From NCBI GenBank assembly GCA_963920635.1, contig OY987306.1, positions 11,860,001 to 11,924,000 of the forward strand: a stretch of DNA of 64,000 nucleotides. Direction: 5' to 3'. This document shows, piece after piece, positions 56,053 to 64,000 of the stretch (its first letter is position 1; each line of letters starts with the position of its first letter). This DNA comes from Pseudeuparius sepicola (Eukaryota; Arthropoda; Insecta; Coleoptera; Anthribidae). The notes below the pieces were generated by a model, which saw only the letters and a list, made by a program, of their open reading frames with translations, had not been told where the DNA came from and made no database searches. The translations under genes and the position numbers were made by a program.

Positions 56053-58854
56053 TGTACAACGAATCAGGCGTAGACCGCCTACCAAGCGTCTCGATGTTTT
56101 CTTTTGTGTATTTCTTCTGTGTATTAACATAAAAGAAAAAGAAGCAATGATGTTTTATTATTATTAAATTGCAAGTATTTAGGGCAGACCGCTTACCTAA
56201 TTTTCTTTGGATTGCTCTTATTTAGCGTGATTGTATTTGTTGGCGTGTGATTGACTTTTGACACTGTCCAAACGTCAGTGTCCCGGAATCTACTCAGTCG
56301 AATCGTGGATTCAAGTGTGCCACTATGTGGAGCCAAAATTTACTAGTGTGCTCGATTCCTTATTGGTTGAAGTAACTCGGCGGTTCAGTATGCTATATTG
56401 CCGCTTATACGCACCGCGCAGTTACGGCGTACCAATAACCAGTCCACTAGCCGCCGACGGCTGTTCGGGTGAACGACCCGGCGGAGGGGCCAGAACGGCC
56501 GGCACGGCACAATCGCCAGTAATGTCGAGTCAAAGACAGACAGAAGAACTCGGTTTCTCGCCGTTTTGCACTGTGGGCCGTAGAAGCCGCTATCGCCGAC
56601 TCTACTCACAGTTCGTGCTCTTGTATACCTTGTATACGAAAATTTCTACTGATACAATCTTATGGAAATATTTCATCAAAATAATTATTTCATCGTGAAG
56701 TCGCAGTTTTATTATACGCCACTCACTAATGGGCTTATGACCATATCATAACTGATTTCTTATATGCGCTAGGAAGTGCTAAGTTCTGACGCTCACGAAT
56801 AGAATAAACTTGTGTGTGTAGTCAAGTTGCTGGTGGCATTTTTGAAGAACTCGTCTAAACAGTAGTTACAGGTAGTGCGTTTGTACGTTTTGTGCACAGT
56901 TTTAATTGATGCACAACATTTTCATTTTACAAAATAAGAAAAGGATTGACATTGGAAATCAAATAGCGAGTAAAAAAACTTAGACCATGATGTGTTTATC
57001 GTCGCAGCAGAATATTTAGACATTTTTTGAGATTTCTGTGAAAACGTAAAAACCTGACTTTAGATTTTTTTAAATTTCAGATTCGAATTAAGCTATTTTT
57101 TTTCACGTGTGGTTAAAATTTTTTACAACATGACTGAATCTCCCTGTATATAAGACCTGTTAGAGTGCCCTTGTGGTCCATACTTCTATACTATTAAAGA
57201 TAAAAAAAATATAGAAAATACTTCTAGCGGTACATTGAGTACTACATTCCAAAAATATTTTTAAATAATTTTAGAGTTATTATTTTTGTATTTATTCTTG
57301 TTTGGGACTGGTTGGGTCTGGGGTATGGAGATTAGGAGGCGATGATTCTGGGGAAAACTACCATATGTCATTCCTCTCGTTTCCTTGCCGGCTGCATACA
57401 AGCAAGTGCCTTCTTGGCCGATTCCTACCTCTCAATTTATATTCGCGATCTCGCGAAATATAGTTTACTTCTAATGCACACAAATTGAGATTAAAAATTG
57501 TTTGTTTAATGAGTCGGATATACTGAAAATATACTGAGAAAATGCTCGACACATTGGACCATTCGGATTTATTGTTCGAGACGAAGAGGTTCTTGGTCGT
57601 GGTCAGTTTCAATATGCAGGTTGCTTGGTTGTTTTCTTTTCGCTGATTGACCCAAAAGGCCGGGTAAACTGATAAACGAATTTGTTCAGCTAGCTATGAA
57701 TTTAAGCAGACATTAGGCAACTGCATATACTTGATAAAACCTTGTTTAATATCACGAGACACGACAATTCTGTAAGTTAATTTTTGTAGTTAGTAATTTT
57801 TGTGATCAATACAATTATTATTGTTATTCACAATTTTATTAAAAATTATCAACTTTTTTTAACTTATTAGGAATATTCATTTTGAAATCCTAATTGTTTC
57901 GGTAAATTAAATAATGAATGGTGTATTTTATGAAAGATATGACAAGGATGAAGAGAGCAATGAGGATGAGGCCAAGACGAATTTAATGATGAATCAAATG
58001 TCAGTAGCGATGACAAATGTGATGACTGATTTTTTTTAATATTTAAAATTAAGATCTATTCATCAAATATGCCTGACTGGATGACAAAAGGTGCTCGATT
58101 AGCTATTAGAGTTCTAGCGAACGCCCGCCCAATCTCCATATGTCTAATTTCTGCTAGGACGGATTGTTTGATTGCCAGGCAATGGGTTTGTAGTTGTCAT
58201 ATTACAGCCAAACATACAAACAAATTGGGAGAACTGTTGTTGTGGGCATTTTTTGTACTCAAATGTTAAGGAGTACCAAATGCTTGATTTTGTTAAGTAG
58301 AAACAGGAGTAGTTTTTTTTCTTAAATATAAGCAGGGAATCTATTCTGTATTACGAATTATTCAAATGTGTTTTCTAAAGAAAAAATTTGGTTAGAAATG
58401 TGTATCAGTAAGAACTAATTATGCTTTTCCAATTGGCTCGACTAAGTACTACAGTGACCCAAAAAATTATTATTCAAATTGATAGAGGGAATCTATTTTA
58501 TATAACAACTACTTTATGTCTGGTTTTCATTTCAAAACTAGCCACCCGGAATAACTTTTAAAAGACTGTGAATTTAATTTAACAAAAAAAAAACACGTCA
58601 ATTTATATTTACGGGGGGACATATTTTACATGTACTACAGGGTCGCAGTAGTTTCAACCCCTAAAGGAGGGTGAAAATCACATCTAAAAGTTCGAATAGG
58701 AAGGGATGTTGAGTGATAGCTTTTTTAAAAGATCTTCTTATTAGCAATCTTTTGGCCCCAAAATCTTGAAAATATGTGTGTAAAAAAAGTTTATAAATGA
58801 GACTGGTAGTAGCAGTTGTGTTCATTGCTCTATAATATCATTATGTGTGATACA
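56053..58854. other. Intergenic or upstream-intron DNA
   Basis: 56250-56620 is less AT-rich and could be a promoter or first exon; its 146-codon ORF (from 56258) has no known motif. 56938-57155 is copy B of the dispersed repeat at 32432. A 41-codon acidic ORF at 57913 (DKDEESNEDEAKT) is too short to assign. Confidence 0.3.
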
Positions 58855-58964
58855 TATTTAAGAACATATGCCACATATCATTAAAATTGAAACCGTTTAA
58901 AAGATATGGCAAAAAACAAATTTTAGGACCTGTTTTAAGACGCACGCGCCTAAACTGCACTATA

Positions 58965-58971
58965 GTGTTAC
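58965..58971. other. Empty target site of the 21-bp micro-element
   Basis: GTGTTAC once, followed by TACAGTGCTAAAACCAG, aligned with the filled site at 34584-34618. Confidence 0.7.
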
Positions 58972-59236
58972 TACAGTGCTAAAACCAGCTGAATTTCGGC
59001 TGAAAGGAATGGCGAATTTAATATAAAGCTTTTGCTTAAAATCTTTGGTTTTTATTTTTTTACTGTCAATATCATAGGCTTGCAAGTTAGGTTTATTAAT
59101 AAAAATATAAGTAAATCAACATTTGTTTTCATCCATTTTCATTGTCTGATTTTCTTCCTGCACTTCATAGTTTGTAAGTATTACAAAAACACTGCATCCT
59201 CATATTTGTGACGTCTAATTGACTTTTCTTTTCCAG

Positions 59237-60629
59237 CTCAGATTGTGACTTGTATGGCTCAGTACAACAGCAGGAAGCCAACAGCAGGTTTATAGTGAAC
59301 CATTGGCCTGATGCAGATGCTGACTTCAAGCATGTACCCTGTAGCGACAATGCAAATGATGATTCAGAACAGGGGGCTGACTGGAAATACCGTAAGGAGT
59401 TTGAGATCCAGTGCAAATATTCCAAACACTCGGCTAACAGTGAACTCAATGTGGCGTACCACCAGCAGCAGTGTGAACCACAGAACATCCTTGATGATAA
59501 AGATAATGCCAATAACCCATTAGAGAAGCCAAAGTTTAACTGCCACGATGATATACCATTAGAAAAGAAGCCAACTCACATATTTAACTGCATAATGTGC
59601 TCGTTTCATTCTGCCTTGCAGCAGAACATTTGGAATCATTACAAACAAACTGGACATGGTAGGAAGTGGTCAATTCAGAAACAAGATAAGTATTTCTGTC
59701 CGAGGTGCTCATTCAGCACCATCTCAAAACTCAATTTAGAAAATCATTGTGAGACAATCCACGACGATGGCAAAATAGATATAGTTGGTGATAACTTAAC
59801 TGGCCAGGATTGCTCATTTGGCGAGTTGAAAAAGGACAATGAGAATCAAATTGATAGAGAAAGATACGATGAAAGTTTGTCAATGAATACTAGTTCAAAG
59901 CCGAGTCTAAGACGTCAAAGGAATTTAATGAGTCACATCGATGAGGTCCATGCAGATAAGTCGCATGATTCGCACAATTGTACAAAGTGCTCATTTACCT
60001 CAAGCTGGAAAAAGAATTTAAAGAGCCACTTTGATGCATTCCATGTTGATAAGTCATATAACTGTACAATGTGTCAGTTTACTTCAAGATGGAAAATAGC
60101 TTTGAAACATCACTTTGAAGCAGTCCATGCTGATAAGTCATCTGCCCCCAAGTATAACTGTACAAAATGCCCTTTTACCTCAAGGTGGAAATGGAGTGTA
60201 ACTAATCATATTGAGGTAGTCCATGCTGATAAGTTGCATGCTCCCAAACTCAGTTGTACACAGTGTTCATATACCTCAACTCAAAAAAAGAATTTAAATC
60301 GTCATTTTAATGCAATCCATGCTGATAAGTCGCATGCTCCCAAGTATAATTGTGCAAAGTGTTCCTATACCTCAATCAGGAAATGGAGTGTAAATAATCA
60401 TATTGAAAGAGTCCATGCTGATATGTCGCACGCTCCCAAGTATGAGTGTACAAAGTGTTTGTATACCTCAAGCTGGAAAGGGAATTTAAAGAAACACTTT
60501 GATACAATCCATGCTGATAAGTCTCATGCTCCCAAGTATGACTGTATAAAGTGTTCCTATACCTCAAGCTGGAAAGGGAATTTAAAGAAACACTTTTATA
60601 CAGTCCATGCCAATAAGTTGCACGAGTAG
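59237..60629 (+). CDS. C2H2 zinc-finger protein, final exon truncated by a transposon
   Basis: The exon follows an acceptor ending TTTTCCAG and opens SDCDLYGSVQQQEANSRF, open to TAG at 60627-60629; the first in-exon ATG is at 59250 but the protein probably starts in an upstream exon. The first 125 residues are acidic and Asn-rich. Then come CIMCSFHSALQQNIWNHY and CPRCSFSTISKLNLENH, a finger-less stretch, one finger with lost Cys (SLRRQRNLMSHIDEVH), and seven regular fingers such as CTKCSFTSSWKKNLKSHF and CTKCPFTSRWKWSVTNHI, joined by HADKSHAPKY linkers. The final residues HANKLH-E-stop run into the terminal repeat of the element at 60623, which supplies the stop codon. It is probably a nuclear DNA-binding protein. 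A 5' paralogue lies at 35241. Confidence 0.8.
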
Positions 60630-61848
60630 TTAATGGGACACTTCGGACTGCCTTTACTCACCATGTATATGGGTAGATCTTAACCTAAAAATAAAACTTA
60701 CTTTTGTTAAAAAATTCCTGGGCGTTGAAACACAAAACAAAATTGTTATAAAACTACACTCAAGACACTTTGATGACTATAGAACTAGTGCCGTAAAATG
60801 CACATGTAAAACAGATCAAAATTTGTGATGGAGACTGGTCGAAACAACTTCGGCGACTGCGGACAAGTAAGTAACGATCTTTCTGTGTGCAAACTATATA
60901 TATGAGAAAACACATGCAACAGAAGCGAGATAACTGCAACGGTTTTCCCATTATTATTGCAATGTATTGCGCAATTTGTCATTTTCTTATCAAAGTCGGT
61001 TCACCGATTCCAGTAAAAAACATATATTTGAACATATTATCATATTACTTTTAATATTGATATCAAAGCAGAGAACACAGCGACCGTTTGATAAGAACTT
61101 CCTGTTATGCATTTTATATGGATAAAGTTTTAACGGTTAATGACAATAATAATAAATGTATAATTTTTTCATCTAAGTAATCTACAGTTTAAAAGATTTT
61201 TATTCCAACCTGTGCTTTACCTATTTCCAACAGTTTTTATTCCCCATCCTGTATAGTACCATTTTATGTTGAAGATGTGCGTCGATTAGACACGTTTTCA
61301 TTCAATTTTTCTACATCTGACCATCTACTTTATGAATGAGGATTATATTTGTATTCCTGGCTTCGACACGAATCCAACGAAGTGCCGCTAGAGCATATTT
61401 TCAAATTTTTAGAAACTTTTGTTCAATCTGTATTTTTTTCTCGCCTTCTGTATATGTTTTTTCTCAAACACCCTGTATATTTTCTCTTACCTGACAATTT
61501 CCTTATTTTCTTGGTCAACCCTATACCTATACGAATTTTGAGACACCTGGTATTTTACTTATTCTCAATTCTGTGACGTCACCAAGATTTTAGTTCACAC
61601 AGGGCAGGGCTTGGGAGGGGCTTGGGAGGAATACAGCGCTCCTATCGGTCAGTGAAGACAGGGGGTGGGGCTAAAGAGGAAAATTGAGTTGAAAGTAGCG
61701 ATAAAAATGTGACATCAGAGACCACGTGATGGAATACATCGCTCCCATTGATTTCCAAGGTCAGGGGCTGGGCTTAGAAGGGGGCGTGGCCTAATTACCT
61801 CACGAAAGTGGGGCGTCTGGCAGTCCAAACTGTCCCATTAACTACTCA
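60623..61848. mobile_element. 1.2-kb non-autonomous DNA transposon in the finger gene
   Basis: Inverted ends (C/T)GAGTAGTTAATGGGACA with further GGACTGCC / GGCAGTCC pairing. Removing it and one CA rejoins the linker ...KLHA-PK to a further finger, so a 2-bp duplication fits best. The interior is non-coding. Confidence 0.7.
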
Positions 61849-61970
61849 CATGCTCCCAAGAATAACTGTACAAAGTGTTCCTATACCTCAAGGAGCAAAG
61901 GGCATTTAAAGAGTCACGTTGATGCAGTCTATGCTGATAAGTCACATGCACGCAATACCATCTTACCTTA
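61849..61970 (+). pseudogene. Orphan C2H2 finger cut off by the transposon
   Basis: HAPKNNCTKCSYTSRSKGH then LKSHVDAVYADKSHARN, ending at TAG. It is the direct continuation of the repeat pattern of 59237-60629. The last zinc His is Tyr (AVY for AVH), so it may have decayed after being separated. Confidence 0.7.
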
Positions 61971-63032
61971 GAGACTTCATTATTTTCGTACCAGGGATGC
62001 AAATGACCTTTATATTACTCAACCCAACTATGTTAGTACAATAAAGTCAGTGTCGATGGGTGGTTTGCTGGAGTTCAACAGGTTACCAGGTAGCATTAGG
62101 GAATGTACTGGATAAATTCAAGTGATTGTTGAGAGGATTTATCAAAGATGGATATTCTGGACGTCTATGATTTTGGTTAGTTTATATCCTTATTTAATTT
62201 TCATTACTTGCTTTTTGTAGAGGGCTTGTGTTTGTATTTCTACCTTTACTTATATTTAAATTTAAGAGCAATGGCACTGCAAATAGTACAGATAAACGCA
62301 CGGAATTCCGCTAGCTTTCTACCGTATACTTTACATGGAATTAGACCCAGGACGTCCACCAAAAATGCAAAACGAAATTTGAAACTTCAAAATCTATCTC
62401 CTCTGTTATACGTAAACTGATTTCTGTCAAACCTGTCTCAAACTGTGGCGAAAATGTAGGTCTAAGATTCGTATGGACAATTTTTTTGTTTTTAATTGTA
62501 GTTTTTTAATGGTAACAAAAATACTCCTTCAAATACTCCCGAGAAAATGAAACGGTAGCATTTTTGTAAATTTTACAAGTACCAACAATGTTTTTTAAAA
62601 ATTTTTTTCATACGAATTGTTCCTCCATCTATTAGTTACATTTTGGTAAAAAAATCGAATTTTTGGAACTGAAAATAAAAAAGTAGATCGACTTCTAGAA
62701 AAACACTGCAAAGCCAAAATCAATATGAATACACCGAATTTCCCCGTGCCCCCACTCCTGCCCTCTCCTCAAGCGAGTTTCCGTAGAGGGGCACTAAATA
62801 GACAAAGATAGGTACAATATGTTCGCCGTCGCACTCTTGTTTCCGCTTATCGTATTTTACAAGCTTTTTTATTTAATTTCACCTGTTAGTGTGGGTCGAA
62901 TCTTGCAAGCTGAATTAGAACCACTTCCTGACATCCGATTGAGCTGAAACTTTGCATACACCTTCAGTTCCGGTGACAATGCAATATGCAATACTCAATA
63001 TTGTAATACTTTCTACTTTCTAATACTTAATA
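61971..63032. other. Intergenic DNA, nothing recognised
   Basis: A 70-codon ORF at 62208 lacks known motifs. Confidence 0.35.
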
Positions 63033-63284
63033 TGGGTATAAAATGAAGGCTTGAGAAGTAGAAAACGCTAAAGTTAGTGAGATCACACTAAATGCAATAA
63101 GCCCGCCGCTCGAAGATGGCGGATTACATTTTTTCTTTTCAACCCCCTGAATATGGGTATCAAATGAAAGGGGTTGACGAGTACAAAATAATAAGATAAG
63201 TGACGTCATACTAAATCCAATATGGCGGACTAAATTTCTTTACCACTCTCCTGATATGGGAATCAAATATGTACTAAAAAGCAC
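63033..63284. repeat. Degenerate tandem repeat, about 110-bp period
   Basis: Two and a half units of TATGGGTATCAAATGAAAGG...CATACTAAATCCAATATGGCGG type. Confidence 0.6.
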
Positions 63285-63765
63285 AAAATAAAATAAAAGA
63301 TAAAAACCTTTTTAAAAACAAGCTTTTATTTAAGCCATGTACTAAAACGAATAAAATGAAATAAATCATGTACTACATCGAATAGAATAAAATAAAATGA
63401 AATAAGTCTAGGTTTTTGTTAGAATAATTCAGTGCCAAATTGCGCCAAGTTTTTGTAATTTAAAAAGCTTGTCGCGAGAAATGTTCATAGAAAGTAGGTA
63501 CCAATTAATTTTAATATACAGTGATTGGTTGATAAGCAAGTACCTACTTGCCAAAGTATGTATTTTCTTTAGAATTCGTGCGACTAGCTTTTTGATTTAC
63601 AAAAATTTGTGGCAATTTGGCATTGAATTTAACGAAAACCTAGATTTATTTTATTTTATTCCTTTTAGTAGATACATGACGTAGGTATTTTATTTTATTC
63701 GTTTTAGTACATGACTTAAATAAAAGTTTGTTTTTAAAAAGGTTTTTTATCTTTTATTTTTTATT
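63285..63765. mobile_element. Foldback element rich in AATAAAAT
   Basis: Arms of about 220 bp (AAAAGATAAAAACCTTTTTA at the left, the complement at the right) enclose a loop near 63520. It includes paired CAAGTAGGTA/GTACCTACTTG motifs. Confidence 0.65.
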
Positions 63766-64000
63766 ATCTACAATAATAGTTATCTAGCCTAATCTTGAAT
63801 TTGACTGAATTTGATGTTTCTGAAATTCTTCCGGATGGAATTTACAAGTATATAAAACCATAAATGCAATATTTTAAATTTTGGTTGTGTTAGTTCGTCT
63901 ATGTACAGGGTGATCATTTTTATACGTCCAGCCTCTCTTAGTGGAAAACGGTCGAAGATATGGAGATATTATATATGGGAGATGATATAGGGTGTATATT

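Noticed and set aside
56258..56698. 146-codon ORF
   Set aside because: No recognised motif, a competing 74-codon ORF on the other strand, and promoter-like setting; not supported as a gene.
57913..58039. Acidic 41-codon ORF as the start of a piggyBac-like transposase
   Set aside because: Too short, ends quickly, and no catalytic domain follows.

Overview
This window is eukaryotic, AT-rich, and almost certainly from an insect nuclear genome. Genes are split by GT-AG introns. The recognisable families are ones expanded in insects: ZAD zinc-finger, MADF-BESS, clustered C2H2, THAP and HARBI1. Mobile DNA is dense. Nothing seen fixes the order. No rRNA, tRNA or CRISPR array was found.

Left part (1-31.6 kb). 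A minus-strand ZAD gene enters from the left edge and begins at 655. It is followed by a repeat of about 6.7-7.1 kb present three times: 953-7640 on the plus strand, and 9922-16986 and 18572-25639 in reverse. The repeat has imperfect terminal inverted repeats (CGTTGATTGAAG / CTCCATCGACG). It is mostly non-coding but carries the broken exons of a THAP-domain protein. Copy 1 is bounded by a 7-bp duplication (GTTATAC). The outer ends of copies 2 and 3 share another (GTTCGGT), so these two copies plus the 1.6-kb spacer between them look like one composite insertion of 15.7 kb. That composite lies just upstream of a decayed Harbinger unit made of a HARBI1-like transposase (25810-29935, plus) and a MADF-BESS partner (30120-31265, minus). 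The HARBI1 pseudogene is itself split by a 1.5-kb hAT element and a gag/protease fragment of a Ty3/gypsy-type element.

Right part (31.6-64 kb). Intergenic DNA with several long foldback elements surrounds a cluster of C2H2 zinc-finger genes. Two copies have long open final exons (47762-49130 with 12 fingers; 59237-60629 with 8 canonical fingers). At least four are pseudogenes (35.2, 42.9, 46.5 and 53.7 kb). The 59-kb gene ends at a stop codon that lies inside the terminal repeat of a 1.2-kb transposon, and an orphan finger lies beyond that transposon.

Most notable observation. The window contains many micro-insertions of 21-49 bp that look like two transposon ends fused with no interior, each flanked by a direct duplication. 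One family uses the termini of the 7-kb repeat with 7-bp duplications, including an insertion at 34591-34611 whose empty site is kept in a paralogous segment at 58965. A second group consists of short palindromes with 5-, 6-, 8- or 9-bp duplications. One of these, at 35890-35915, has its empty site in a zinc-finger paralogue at 43056. No decisive alignment or database search was possible; every family call comes from reading motifs.
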